This document shows positions 44,236-54,117 of a stretch of 64,000 nucleotides of DNA, one piece after another. Under the pieces are notes generated by a model. That model had not been told where the DNA came from and ran no database searches. It worked only from the letters and a program-made list of their open reading frames with translations. The position numbers and the translations under genes were made by a program. This stretch comes from Aquimarina agarilytica ZC1 (lineage in GTDB: Bacteria > Bacteroidota > Bacteroidia > Flavobacteriales > Flavobacteriaceae), in contig NZ_JH621254.1 in NCBI RefSeq assembly GCF_000255455.1, positions 62,001 to 126,000 of the forward strand, in the 5' to 3' direction. Position 1 is the stretch's first letter, and each line of letters starts with the position of its first letter.

Positions 44236-45726
44236 ATGTATAGTATTGGATATGATATTGGAAGTTCATCCATAAAAGCCGCATTAGTCGATCATAAAAC
44301 GGGACATTGCCTAGATATTATTCAAGAGCCTAAAAATGAAATGCACATTACTGCATTACAAAATGGATGGGCCGAACAAGATCCCGAACTTTGGTTTGAG
44401 CATGTATGTAATGCAACCAAACGCTTATTAACGAAAAACGGTATACTCCCCAATCAAATTACATCTATAGGTATCGCTTATCAAATGCATGGGCTAGTTT
44501 TAGTTGACCAGAAAGGAAACCTACTTAGACCTGCCATTATTTGGTGTGATAGTAGAGCTGTTGCTATTGGAAAACAAGCTTTTGAAACACTCGGAACAAA
44601 TTATTGTAAAGAATCGTTATTAAATTCTCCAGGGAATTTCACCGCATCAAAATTAAAATGGGTTAAGGAAAATGAACCTGAAATTTTTAAGCAAATTCAT
44701 AAATTTATGCTACCCGGCGATTATATAGCTTTTCGCCTTAGCGGAGAAATTAACACCACTATTTCTGGTCTTTCCGAAGGTGTTATTTGGGATTATAAAA
44801 CCCATTCAATTTCTAAAACCTTATTAAAACACTACGGTATTCCAGAAACATTGATTCCTACTATTGTATCAACCTTTGGAACGCAAGCCACAATAAATAA
44901 TAAAGGAGCCCAAAGTACTGGTTTAGCCGTTGGAACAAAAATAGCATACCGAGCAGGTGACCAACCCAATAATGCACTTGCCTTAAATGTGCTACATCCA
45001 GGTGAAGTAGCCGCTACAGGTGGTACATCTGGCGTAGTTTATGCTATAACAGATAATTTAAAAAACAATGAATACGAACGCATTAATAATTTTGCACATG
45101 TAAATCATACGTTTGATAATCCAAGAATAGGGAAACTCCTTTGTGTAAATGGAGCGGGTATTTTATATCGTTGGGTTAAAGAAAATTTTGACGTTTCCTG
45201 TTATAATGAAATGAATAGCCTAGCTGAAAAAATCCCAATAGGAAGTAATGAATTACTTATTTTTCCTTTTGGAAATGGCGCTGAACGCATGCTTAAAAAC
45301 AAACACATTGGAGCTCATTTTATAAATATTGATTTAAATAGGCATCACAAAGCACATTTTTGCCGTGCTGCACTTGAAGGTATTGCTTTTGCTTTTGTAT
45401 ATGGAATAGATATAATGAAAAATGATCATACTCCCATTAAAGTATTAAAAGCGGGTAATGATAACCTATTCCAATCCGAAATATTTTCGACAAGCATTGC
45501 TACGCTTATCAATACTGATATTGAACTTTACAATACTACAGGTGCCATTGGAGCTGCACGAGCTGCAACCTTCATAAAGAGCAATAAAAATTCGATGGAT
45601 ACACTATCGAACAAAAATGATTTCGTAAAAAAATACACCCCAAAAAAAGAGTTAAAAACACAACTCACCCATGCATATAACACATGGAAAAAAGAACTCA
45701 ACTCAAAAATTAATCAAACTAATTAA
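44236..45726 (+). CDS. xylB: Xylulokinase
   Basis: Phosphorylates D-xylulose to xylulose 5-phosphate. FGGY-family signatures: YDIGSSSIKAALVD (N-terminal ATP loop), GWAEQDPELWFEH, MHGLVLVDQ, RPAIIWCDSRA, LPGDYIAFRLSGE, GTSGVVYA and LKAGNDNLFQSEIFS. 496 residues. It is 10 bp upstream of xylA in one transcript. No xylose transporter or XylR lies nearby. Confidence 0.96.
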   Translation: MYSIGYDIGSSSIKAALVDHKTGHCLDIIQEPKNEMHITALQNGWAEQDPELWFEHVCNATKRLLTKNGILPNQITSIGIAYQMHGLVLVDQKGNLLRPAIIWCDSRAVAIGKQAFETLGTNYCKESLLNSPGNFTASKLKWVKENEPEIFKQIHKFMLPGDYIAFRLSGEINTTISGLSEGVIWDYKTHSISKTLLKHYGIPETLIPTIVSTFGTQATINNKGAQSTGLAVGTKIAYRAGDQPNNALALNVLHPGEVAATGGTSGVVYAITDNLKNNEYERINNFAHVNHTFDNPRIGKLLCVNGAGILYRWVKENFDVSCYNEMNSLAEKIPIGSNELLIFPFGNGAERMLKNKHIGAHFINIDLNRHHKAHFCRAALEGIAFAFVYGIDIMKNDHTPIKVLKAGNDNLFQSEIFSTSIATLINTDIELYNTTGAIGAARAATFIKSNKNSMDTLSNKNDFVKKYTPKKELKTQLTHAYNTWKKELNSKINQTN

Positions 45727-45736
45727 AGCTTAAATA

Positions 45737-47062
45737 ATGATAACACTAGGAAATAAAGAATATTTTAAAGGTATTAATCAAATAAAATTTGAAGGAAGCA
45801 CCTCTAAAAACCCTTTAGCCTTTAAATTTTATAACCCCGATCAACTCGTAGCCGGCAAAAACATGCGTGAACATTTTAAATTTTCTGTAGCCTATTGGCA
45901 CTCATTCTGTGGTCAGGGTGCAGATCCTTTTGGTGCTGGCACCCAAAATTTTGAATGGGATCAAGCTACAGACCCTTTACAAGCAGCAAAGGATAAAGCT
46001 GATGCCGCCTTCGAATTTATTACTAAAATGGGATTTGAATATTACTGCTTCCACGATTTTGATTTGGTAGCCGAAGGAGCTAGCATTCAAGAATCTGAGG
46101 ATCGGTTAAAAGAAATTGTTGCTTATTTAAAACAAAAACAAGCTACTAGTGGTGTAAAATTATTATGGGGAACCTCCAATTGTTTTTCAAATCCTAGGTA
46201 TATGAATGGAGCTGCCACTAATCCCGATTTTAACGTGCTAGCCCGAGCTGCTGCTCAGGTAAAATGTGCCCTTGATGCTACTATGGAACTCAATGGAGAA
46301 AACTATGTGTTTTGGGGTGGTCGAGAAGGTTATATGTCCTTATTAAATACCGATATGGGGAGAGAACTCGATCATATGGGACAGTTTTTAAAATCTGCTA
46401 AGGATTATGCACGTAAACAAGGGTTTAAAGGAAACTTTTTTATTGAACCCAAACCTATGGAGCCAACAAAACATCAGTATGATTTTGATGCCGCTACAGT
46501 TATTGGTTTTTTAAATAAACATGATTTACAAAACGATTTTAAATTAAATTTAGAAGTTAATCATGCGACTTTAGCTAATCACACCATGCAGCATGAAATG
46601 GATGTAGCTGCTCAGGCCGGAATGTTAGGAAGCATAGATGCCAATCGAGGTGATTATCAAAATGGTTGGGATACAGACCAATTCCCCAATAATGTCCTAG
46701 AAACTACTGAAGCAATGTTGGTATTTTTAAAAGCTGGTGGCCTACAAGGTGGAGGTATTAATTTTGATGCAAAAATAAGAAGAAACTCCACTGATATGGA
46801 AGACTTGTTTTTAGCACATATCGGAGGGGCAGATACGTTTGCTAGAGCCTTATTGGCTGCTGATCGTATTATTAATGAATCGGATTATCGACTATTACGC
46901 AATAAACGCTATAGCTCATTTGATTCTGGAAATGGAAAAGCTTTTGAAAATGGACAACTCTCTTTTGAAGACTTATATGATATAGCTCACAAAAATGGTG
47001 AATTAGCAACAACAAGTGGAAAACAAGAACTTTTTGAAAATATTTTAGGTCAGTTTGTTTAA
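45737..47062 (+). CDS. xylA: Xylose isomerase
   Basis: Converts D-xylose to D-xylulose. Class II (long, 441 residues) with the catalytic His in YYCFHDFDLVAEG, the metal ligands in VFWGGREGYMSLLNTD and IEPKPMEPTKHQYDFD, and LEVNHATLANHT. It forms the operon xylBA with a terminator after it. Confidence 0.98.
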   Translation: MITLGNKEYFKGINQIKFEGSTSKNPLAFKFYNPDQLVAGKNMREHFKFSVAYWHSFCGQGADPFGAGTQNFEWDQATDPLQAAKDKADAAFEFITKMGFEYYCFHDFDLVAEGASIQESEDRLKEIVAYLKQKQATSGVKLLWGTSNCFSNPRYMNGAATNPDFNVLARAAAQVKCALDATMELNGENYVFWGGREGYMSLLNTDMGRELDHMGQFLKSAKDYARKQGFKGNFFIEPKPMEPTKHQYDFDAATVIGFLNKHDLQNDFKLNLEVNHATLANHTMQHEMDVAAQAGMLGSIDANRGDYQNGWDTDQFPNNVLETTEAMLVFLKAGGLQGGGINFDAKIRRNSTDMEDLFLAHIGGADTFARALLAADRIINESDYRLLRNKRYSSFDSGNGKAFENGQLSFEDLYDIAHKNGELATTSGKQELFENILGQFV

Positions 47063-47087
47063 TAATACTACTTATAAAAACCTAGTA

Positions 47088-47128
47088 AAACAAAAAAGCT
47101 ACCCAAAATTGGATAGCTTTTTTGTTAT
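47088..47128. terminator. Bidirectional terminator between xylA and fabI
   Basis: AACAAAAAAGCTA before position 47102 pairs with TAGCTTTTTTGTT after 47113, with further C-G pairs around one mismatch and a short AAAATT-type loop. A-rich on one side, T-rich on the other, so it serves both converging genes. Confidence 0.88.
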
Positions 47129-47144
47129 TGTTGTGAAGTCTGAT

Positions 47145-47960
47145 CTATTCTTCTACAAAATGTTCCATTACCTGTTGGCTTACTCCTACATTAGAAAAAC
47201 CACCATCATTATACAAGTTTTGTAAGGTTACTCGTTTAGTTAAATCACTAAATAAAGTAACAGTATAATTGGCACAATCCATTGCAGTGGCATTTCCTAA
47301 TGGCGACATTTTATCGGCATAAGAAATAAATCCATCAAAACCTTTTACTCCTTGACCTGCTGTTGTTGGCGTTGGCGATTGTGAAATAGTGTTCACACGT
47401 ACATTCTTTTCTTTTCCAAAAAAGTAACCAAAACTACGTGCTATCGATTCTAAATATGCTTTGTTATCTGCCATATCATTATAATCAGGAAAAACACGTT
47501 GTGCAGCCATATAAGTCAATGCAACAATACTTCCCCACTCACTCATAGCATCTTTCTTATAAAGTGTTTGCATTACTTTATGAAACGATAATGCCGATAC
47601 ATCCCATCCTTTTTCACTAAAAGAATAGTTTAAATCTGTATAATGACGTCCTTTACGTACATTCACCGACATTCCTATAGAATGCAGTACAAAATCAATT
47701 TTTCCACCTAAAATCTCAGTAGCCTTGTCTACTAAATTTTCTAAATCATCGATTGAAGTAGCATCCGCTGGAATTACTTGAGCATTTGTTTTTTCTGCTA
47801 GCTCATTAATTTTCCCCATACGCATGGCCACTGGAGCATTTGTTAGTACAAATGAACCACCCTCTTCAAAAACACGCTCAGCAGTTTTCCAAGCAATTGA
47901 ATTTTCATCCAATGCACCAAAAATGATTCCTCTTTTTCCTTTTAATAAGTTATACGACAT
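47145..47960 (-). CDS. fabI: Enoyl-ACP reductase (NADH)
   Basis: Last step of fatty acid elongation. The nucleotide fold begins GIIFGALDENSIAWKTAERV; DFVLHSIGMSV follows; the catalytic segment is PDYNDMADNKAYLESIARSF (Tyr, Lys), with VNTISQSPTPTTAGQGV after it. 271 residues. Two -7-like boxes lie upstream, making it monocistronic. Confidence 0.96.
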   Translation of the reverse strand: MSYNLLKGKRGIIFGALDENSIAWKTAERVFEEGGSFVLTNAPVAMRMGKINELAEKTNAQVIPADATSIDDLENLVDKATEILGGKIDFVLHSIGMSVNVRKGRHYTDLNYSFSEKGWDVSALSFHKVMQTLYKKDAMSEWGSIVALTYMAAQRVFPDYNDMADNKAYLESIARSFGYFFGKEKNVRVNTISQSPTPTTAGQGVKGFDGFISYADKMSPLGNATAMDCANYTVTLFSDLTKRVTLQNLYNDGGFSNVGVSQQVMEHFVEE

Positions 47961-47981
47961 GATATCTTAAGTTATTGTTCT

Positions 47982-48002
47982 CAAATTTATAGATCAAATA
48001 TA
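47982..48002 (-). promoter_or_regulatory. Promoter boxes for fabI
   Basis: Leftward TAAATTTG (47982-47989) and TATATTTG (47995-48002) both match the Bacteroidota -7 consensus TAnnTTTG. The nearer one would start transcription roughly 15-20 nt before the fabI ATG. Confidence 0.55.
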
Positions 48003-48056
48003 GTAAAACCACTACACTCTTAACCTAACTATTTTAATTCTACTTTAATTCTATTT

Positions 48057-49715
48057 TTATTGAATTGCTAATAAGGACTTCGCATGTGCTTGCGCAGCTT
48101 CAGTTAATTGCTTTCCTCCTATCATTTCTGCAATTTCAGCAATTCTATCTAACTCATTAAGCTGTTTTAATTGAGTGTAAGTAACATTATCTATATCCTC
48201 TTTAAATACTTTATATTGAATACTTCCTTTTGCGGCAATCTGTGGCAAGTGAGTTATGCTAAACACCTGTTGAGAAGCACTCATATCATATAATAAATTA
48301 GCCATTTTTTGTGCCACCTCACCCGAAACTCCTGTATCTATTTCATCAAATATAATTGTAGGTAATTTTATATACTGCGACAATAACATTTTTACAGCTA
48401 GCATAATACGAGATAATTCTCCCCCAGAAGCCACTTTTTTTAATGTCCCAAATTGCCCTCCTTTATTTGCAGAAAACAATAATTCAAAACTATTCCCACC
48501 AAAGGAATTAAATGTATCAATACGTTCTAAAACAGGCTTAAAAGTAGCATTTTGCATACCTAATTGGGCAAGAATATCTTCGAGCTTATTGGTTAATCCC
48601 TTAAGCACTTTAGTTCTTTTAGTATGAATTTTATCTGCCAAACTGTTTAATTTACGCTCTACATCCGAAACTGCTAACTGTGCTTTTTCTATAGCTTCGT
48701 GCATGTTTTCGGTTACAGATACTTTTTCTTGTAAAACTTTTTGAACGTTTAATAATTCTTCGTTTGTTCCAACACTATGTTTTTTCTGTAAATTATAGAG
48801 TAATTGTAATCGATCATTAACTGATCCTAATTTTTGTGGATCAGCATCAACCAATTCCGCCTGCTGTTCCATACTAGAACGCAAATCATCTAACTCGATA
48901 CACACACTTTCTAAACGTTTGAACAACTCATCATATGCTAAGCTATAGGATGCTATTTTTTGCATACTATTCTTTGCCTCTGTTAGCTGATCAAATGCAC
49001 CATGACTTTCGGCAGTTATACTGCCTACTGCAAATGCCAAACGCTCTTGAATTTCTTCAGTGTTACTTAATTTTTCAAGTAATTCTTCTAATTCCGATTG
49101 CTCTTCAACTTTAATAGCTGCTTCAAGTAATTCGGTTAATAAGTGTGAATTATAATTATATTCTTCTTTAAATCGCAATTCATTTTCTTGCAACGCTTTA
49201 AGTTCTTTTTTAGCCAATTTAAGTTGTTTCAGTCCTCTGGTAAAGGAAGCCAACTCTTTAGTCGTTTTTGCTAGCGCATCTAAAATATAGAACTGAAATT
49301 CGGGTTGCGTAACTTCCAATGTTTGATGTTGACTATGAATATCAATTAATTGTTCACCTAAACTTTGTAATACCTTTAAAGTAACTGGAGTATCATTTAC
49401 AAAAGCTCTGGATTTACCCGATGGAAGGATTTCTCGCCTTATGCAGGTTTCTTCTTCATAATCTAAATCCTCTTCTTCAAAAAAAGCAGTCAACTCATAA
49501 TCGGATACATTAAAATAAGCTTCAACTACACATTTTTTTTCTGCATTTTTAATTACTGAAGTATCTACTCGTTTGCCAATAATTAAACCTAAAGCTCCTA
49601 ATAATAATGATTTTCCAGCTCCCGTTTCTCCAGTAATGGTTGACAAGCCACTAGTAAAATTAACGTGTAGCGATTCAATTAATGCAAAATTTTGAATGGT
49701 TAATGTTTGAAGCAC
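48057..49715 (-). CDS. recN: DNA repair ATPase RecN
   Basis: SMC-like protein holding broken ends. Walker A GETGAGKSLLLGALGL, a long coiled coil with a hinge (about 150-370), and C-terminal signature/Walker B GGELSRIMLAVK and IIFDEIDTGVSGEVAQKM. 552 residues. It lies at the downstream end of the porD-coaBC-rpoZ-bamD run, the usual Bacteroidota order. Confidence 0.95.
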   Translation of the reverse strand: MLQTLTIQNFALIESLHVNFTSGLSTITGETGAGKSLLLGALGLIIGKRVDTSVIKNAEKKCVVEAYFNVSDYELTAFFEEEDLDYEEETCIRREILPSGKSRAFVNDTPVTLKVLQSLGEQLIDIHSQHQTLEVTQPEFQFYILDALAKTTKELASFTRGLKQLKLAKKELKALQENELRFKEEYNYNSHLLTELLEAAIKVEEQSELEELLEKLSNTEEIQERLAFAVGSITAESHGAFDQLTEAKNSMQKIASYSLAYDELFKRLESVCIELDDLRSSMEQQAELVDADPQKLGSVNDRLQLLYNLQKKHSVGTNEELLNVQKVLQEKVSVTENMHEAIEKAQLAVSDVERKLNSLADKIHTKRTKVLKGLTNKLEDILAQLGMQNATFKPVLERIDTFNSFGGNSFELLFSANKGGQFGTLKKVASGGELSRIMLAVKMLLSQYIKLPTIIFDEIDTGVSGEVAQKMANLLYDMSASQQVFSITHLPQIAAKGSIQYKVFKEDIDNVTYTQLKQLNELDRIAEIAEMIGGKQLTEAAQAHAKSLLAIQ

Positions 49716-49845
49716 TTTTTTTAAATTATTTGAAGGCTAAAGATACTATAGAATATGTTGACACAAAAAATGTAGATCGCATTTTTGCTTATTAAAACCT
49801 TACTTTTTATACACAACCTCTTCTTATGTTTTTGAAAAAGTAATC

Positions 49846-50733
49846 TTAATTTTCAATTTTAGACCACTCCGTTTTATATGAAGGGGCCATAAAATTTAAA
49901 AGATCGAGTGTTTTTGAAATATCTACTTTTGGACCACCTGAAAATAATCTAGAAAGTTCAATAGACTTTGCGTCAAAAAAAGTACGCATTACATAAGAAT
50001 TGGAACGCTTTTTATTTACTTTACCAAGGACATCTATAGCTTCAATTATTTTCTTTTTTGCTTGCTTGGCATCTGATGACATTTTATCTAAGCCTTCCAT
50101 ATGATAAGTATACAAAGCTTCACGATAATCATTAAATGTTCCCGACAATATATCTTCATTCCAACGGTAGCGTGATGTTGTTCCAGAAGATGCACTCCAA
50201 CCTTTACCTCCAGATGATTGGGCAATATTCACTATTTGTTTTGCCGTTTGGTAATGTTCTGTACCAGATAATTTTTCAAGAGTATCTGCTTCAATGCCCA
50301 AAAGGGTATATAAATAATATGAAATAACAGAAATTAAATTTCCTTGATCAGAATTTGGGTTATAAACCAAAGGTTGGTATTCTAAATAATCAAAAGAAAA
50401 ATCTTTATCATTAAAATTAGCTAAAGTACTTTGATAACCTGAATCGTAAACTGGTCTAGATGATTGTATTTGAATGGTGGCTTCAAAAAAGTTATTATTA
50501 TAAGCAGTAACATTTATAAAAAAACCGCAATCTATACGTTCCTGAGGCAGGTACTCCACATCGGTCCATCTAGTCTTATTAATAAACTCCTCAAGTGACG
50601 TGCCTAAAGTTTTAAAAATAGCTAAATTAGGTTGTCCTGTCTGTTCAGCGTTAATAGTCACTTTAGCATTAAACTCCTGTGCTCCTACTAGTGTTGAAAC
50701 ACATAAAAATAACAAACAGAAAATATTACGCAT
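49846..50733 (-). CDS. porD: T9SS-associated protein PorD (DUF4835)
   Basis: A 295-residue exported protein (signal MRNIFCLLFLCVSTLVGAQ) of the DUF4835 family, named PorD from its role in type IX secretion in Porphyromonas. Typical marks are TGQPNLAIFKTLGTSLEEFI, EATIQIQSSRPVYDSGY and YYLYTLLGIEADTLEKL. It overlaps the end of coaBC by 8 bp, so expression is coupled. Presence of this gene fits the T9SS tail on the LPMO. Confidence 0.9.
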   Translation of the reverse strand: MRNIFCLLFLCVSTLVGAQEFNAKVTINAEQTGQPNLAIFKTLGTSLEEFINKTRWTDVEYLPQERIDCGFFINVTAYNNNFFEATIQIQSSRPVYDSGYQSTLANFNDKDFSFDYLEYQPLVYNPNSDQGNLISVISYYLYTLLGIEADTLEKLSGTEHYQTAKQIVNIAQSSGGKGWSASSGTTSRYRWNEDILSGTFNDYREALYTYHMEGLDKMSSDAKQAKKKIIEAIDVLGKVNKKRSNSYVMRTFFDAKSIELSRLFSGGPKVDISKTLDLLNFMAPSYKTEWSKIEN

Positions 50734-51937
50734 AATGTAGTTCTTGTATTTCTTTTAAAATATCCTCAGCAACTTCGGCCTTTGTTTTTAAATCAAACGC
50801 TTTAGTCTCTAATTTATGATTTACAAAAGTTACTTTGTTTGTTTTATTTTTAAAACCAGCACCTTTATCATTCAGCGAATTTAAAACAATTAAGTCTAAA
50901 TTTTTACGCGTCAATTTGCCTTTAGCATTCGTGAGTTCATTTTGAGTTTCTAAGGCAAAACCAACCAAAAATTGTTTTTCTTTTTGCTGTCCCATCCAAT
51001 GTAAGATATCGGTTGTACGTTCTAATTCAATGAACATATCACCTTCTTTTTTCTTAATTTTTTGGTCTGATTTATTTTTAGGTTTGTAATCCGCAACTGC
51101 TGCTGAAGCTATAGCTACATCGACCTTATTATAAACCTCTTTTACTGCCATAAACATATCAGCAGCACTAACTACATTAATTGTATGAATTTGATCATGG
51201 GTAGCTTTTAATACCGATGGCCCCAAAACCAAAGTAACTTGTGCTCCTAAATTTGCAGCAGCCTCTGCTATTTGAATACCCATACGGCCTGTAGAATGAT
51301 TTCCTATAAAACGAACTGGGTCGACAGCTTCATATGTAGGTCCTGCAGTTACTAAAAAATGTTTTCCTTTTAATGGTAACTTCCCTAATATATCATTTTC
51401 TACAAATTCAACAATAGCTTCTGGCTCTGCCATACGACCTTGACCAACTAACCCACTTGCTAATTCCCCCGAAGTTGCCGGGATCATAATATTACCAAAA
51501 GTAATCAGTTTTTCAAAAGTTTCGGCTGTTGATGGATGCTTATACATATCTAAATCCATAGCAGGTGCAAAATACACAGGGCATTTGGCAGAAAGATAAG
51601 TGGCTAATAATAAATTATCACTTTTCCCATGAGCCATTTTAGACAAGGTATTAGCGGTAGCCGGAGCTATTATAAAATAATCCGCCCAAAGCCCTAAATC
51701 GACATGATTGTTCCACAGTTCATTTTCATCTTCTTTTTCATAAAAAGTGGAATGTACTGGATTTTTAGAAAGTGTGGAAAGTGTTAGTGGCGTAACAAAA
51801 TCCTTAGCCGCTGGAGTCATTACCACTTTAACTTCGGCTCCTTTTTTAATAAGAGCACGAACAAGCATTGCAGCTTTATACGCTGCAATGCCTGCTGTTA
51901 CTCCTAATAAAATTTTCTTACTCTTTAATACTGACAT
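50726..51937 (-). CDS. coaBC: Phosphopantothenoylcysteine decarboxylase / synthetase
   Basis: Bifunctional coenzyme A enzyme. CoaC flavoprotein domain (about 1-180): GVTAGIAAYKAAMLVR, AVIAPATANTLSKMAHG-like YFIIAPATANTLSKM, and PAMDLDMYKHPS. CoaB domain (about 185-400): VTAGPTYEAVDPVRFIGNHSTGRMG, then VAIASAAVADYKPK. 403 residues. It overlaps porD; rpoZ is upstream. Confidence 0.96.
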   Translation of the reverse strand: MSVLKSKKILLGVTAGIAAYKAAMLVRALIKKGAEVKVVMTPAAKDFVTPLTLSTLSKNPVHSTFYEKEDENELWNNHVDLGLWADYFIIAPATANTLSKMAHGKSDNLLLATYLSAKCPVYFAPAMDLDMYKHPSTAETFEKLITFGNIMIPATSGELASGLVGQGRMAEPEAIVEFVENDILGKLPLKGKHFLVTAGPTYEAVDPVRFIGNHSTGRMGIQIAEAAANLGAQVTLVLGPSVLKATHDQIHTINVVSAADMFMAVKEVYNKVDVAIASAAVADYKPKNKSDQKIKKKEGDMFIELERTTDILHWMGQQKEKQFLVGFALETQNELTNAKGKLTRKNLDLIVLNSLNDKGAGFKNKTNKVTFVNHKLETKAFDLKTKAEVAEDILKEIQELHYA

Positions 51938-51945
51938 AGAATAAC

Positions 51946-52296
51946 TTAGATCGTTTCTCCTGAAACTTCTTCGTTACTTTCTATAGCTGTATTCCTATGG
52001 TAGATTTTTTGATCTAACCATTCTTCTACTGCTAATGCATGTGGTTTAGGTAGCTTTTCATAAAACTTAGATACTTCAATTTGCTCTTTGTTTTCAAAAA
52101 CCTCTTCTAAACTATCATTATAAGTAGCAAATTCATCCAACTTGTCTATTAACTCTTTTTTAATATCTGCGTTAATTTGAGTTGCTCGTTTAGCAATAAT
52201 TGAAATTGCTTCGTAAATATTGTCTGTTTGCGCATCAACTAAATTTTTATCAATCGTTGATGTACTTACTGATGCTGAACTTTGTTTAAGATCCAT
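51946..52296 (-). CDS. rpoZ: RNA polymerase omega subunit, Bacteroidota type
   Basis: A 116-residue protein with NIYEAISIIAKRATQIN, the omega core that wraps beta-prime, and a helical KKELIDKLDEFATYND segment followed by an acidic tail. The gene is in the conserved bamD-rpoZ-coaBC order, 8 bp from coaBC and 8 bp from bamD. Confidence 0.92.
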   Translation of the reverse strand: MDLKQSSASVSTSTIDKNLVDAQTDNIYEAISIIAKRATQINADIKKELIDKLDEFATYNDSLEEVFENKEQIEVSKFYEKLPKPHALAVEEWLDQKIYHRNTAIESNEEVSGETI

Positions 52297-52304
52297 ACGC
52301 TGTA

Positions 52305-53111
52305 TTAATTAATAGCTTGTAGCCTTTTTGTAATATCCTCAAAAATTTTCTGAGCCTTCTTTTTTAAATCTTCATCCTTACTATGCGTTTCATAAGCTTC
52401 GTAATATTCCTTAGCTTCTTTTAAACGCTCTGAAACTAAATCTTCATAACTATTTATTGCCAATGTATAAGCAGAATCCAATCTGTAAAACAAGGCTTTT
52501 TCAATAAATGCGGATCCTGGATATGCCAACAAATAATTTGTAAAAGATTTTATTGCCGACTTGTACAACTCCATATGGTGTTGTTGTTTAGCAATACTAT
52601 AATACTTTTTTTCTAATTTAGTTTGCAATTCACTTGCATAGGTATTTGCCTGTTCTAAATACTCACTTTCAGGATAATCATTAATAAAATTCTGAAGTTT
52701 ATCAATGCCGTCAAGCGTTTCTTTTTGATCTAAACTATAACGTGGTGAAAGTTCATACAAACTTCTTGCTGCTTTAAAAGATGCTTCCTCTGCCTTATCA
52801 CTTTTGGGAAATGCCGCCACAAAACGTTCCATTTTATAACTTGCTATGTAATAATCACGCAAATTATAATACGTATCTGCCTCATAAAACAATACGCGCT
52901 CTGCTTGAGGTTTACCTCTGTACGCAGGAGTAATCAAATCAAAAACGCGCAAAGCCTTTTTGTATTCTCCTTCTTTGTAAAGCTTTTCGGCAGTACTCAA
53001 TTTAGTTGCTAAATCGCCTTTTTTCAATACTTGCTGGAATTCACTACATGAATTTAGCATTAAGGCAACAACTACTATAGGTACTATTTTTTTTATGTGG
53101 TATAAAAACAT
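52305..53111 (-). CDS. bamD: Outer-membrane assembly lipoprotein BamD
   Basis: TPR lipoprotein of the beta-barrel assembly machine. Lipobox LNSC after a short hydrophobic run; TPR repeats include LYKEGEYKKALRVFDLI, YYNLRDYYIASYKMERFVAAFP, and LYKSAIKSFTNYLLAYPGS (residues shown in part). 268 residues. Supports barrel insertion, including T9SS and porin-type proteins found here. Confidence 0.94.
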   Translation of the reverse strand: MFLYHIKKIVPIVVVALMLNSCSEFQQVLKKGDLATKLSTAEKLYKEGEYKKALRVFDLITPAYRGKPQAERVLFYEADTYYNLRDYYIASYKMERFVAAFPKSDKAEEASFKAARSLYELSPRYSLDQKETLDGIDKLQNFINDYPESEYLEQANTYASELQTKLEKKYYSIAKQQHHMELYKSAIKSFTNYLLAYPGSAFIEKALFYRLDSAYTLAINSYEDLVSERLKEAKEYYEAYETHSKDEDLKKKAQKIFEDITKRLQAIN

Positions 53112-53196
53112 TCTGCAAAAGTAAGTTTTTCTGTATGATTAAAAAAGATAAATTTGAACTATACTAACGTTGCTAACAGGCTTTCGTTACAATTTT

Positions 53197-54117
53197 CTAC
53201 GATTCGGGTTCAATTTCATCGATTAAAGCATGATTAAGAACTAGTTTTCCTTCATCATTAAAATGAAATGCTTTTTTGAACTTGTAGCCTACTTTTATAT
53301 TTTTAAATAAATAAGAATGTACCGTATGAAGTTCTTGATTAAAAGAATCATCATGGTAACTAAACAATAGTAACAATTCAGCTTGTAATGCTTTTATTTG
53401 CTCCCGAGAGTATCCAATTAAAGGACTGTCATGATCAATTTGGTGCACCAAAGTCCAAGTTGTAGGTAGATAAGTAATGGTATCTCGCTCTAATTTTAAC
53501 TCAAAAAATTCATTTTTGTAACCTCCTTTCTCATCAGCTATGCTAAGTGATAATGAAGCTTTTATTTTTGGTAATACAATTAAACTTTTTCTTCTACTCA
53601 ACAGACGAAACATTAAAGCATCACCTCCGTTGTGTTTACACAATAAAACAGATTTAGTGAATTGAATATTAGAACGTGGCTTTGAAAAACGTCCATACAA
53701 TAAACCAGTAATAAACGCGAATGAAACTAAGCCTACTAAAGCTTCAAAACTTGATATTAAACCAGCAGCAATCCCTTCAGGAGAAAAACGTCCATAACCA
53801 ACACTTGTTATGGTTTGCACCGAAAAAAAGAATGCCCTAAAAAAATCATTAATTACAGATTCACTCTGAATACCAATAGTAGTGACACCTATAAGCAGGT
53901 AACCTAATGCAAAAATGATATTTAAAGCTACAAATCCAACAAATAATAACACCAAAAAAAGAGGCCAACTTATACTTGTTAAGTATATGTAAGCCTCATT
54001 TATTGTCTTTTTTTTATTAAGATGCTTTACGTTAAAAGTTCCATCCTGATTTATAAATCTTTTTGCTTTTTCCTTTGAAAAAGCACCAACACCAGGATCT
54101 TTAACGCGTTCACTCAT
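53197..54117 (-). CDS. Inward-rectifier-type potassium channel (Kir/KirBac)
   Basis: A 306-residue channel: two membrane helices (SWPLFLVLLFVGFVALNIIF and the helix after the filter) flanking the selectivity filter TSVGYGRFSP, then a C-terminal beta-rich cytoplasmic domain with FRLLSRRKSLIVLPKIKASLS and LPTTWTLVHQID, as in KirBac channels. It abuts dapA with no gap and so is probably co-transcribed. Likely moves K+ or regulates membrane potential. Confidence 0.92.
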   Translation of the reverse strand: MSERVKDPGVGAFSKEKAKRFINQDGTFNVKHLNKKKTINEAYIYLTSISWPLFLVLLFVGFVALNIIFALGYLLIGVTTIGIQSESVINDFFRAFFFSVQTITSVGYGRFSPEGIAAGLISSFEALVGLVSFAFITGLLYGRFSKPRSNIQFTKSVLLCKHNGGDALMFRLLSRRKSLIVLPKIKASLSLSIADEKGGYKNEFFELKLERDTITYLPTTWTLVHQIDHDSPLIGYSREQIKALQAELLLLFSYHDDSFNQELHTVHSYLFKNIKVGYKFKKAFHFNDEGKLVLNHALIDEIEPES

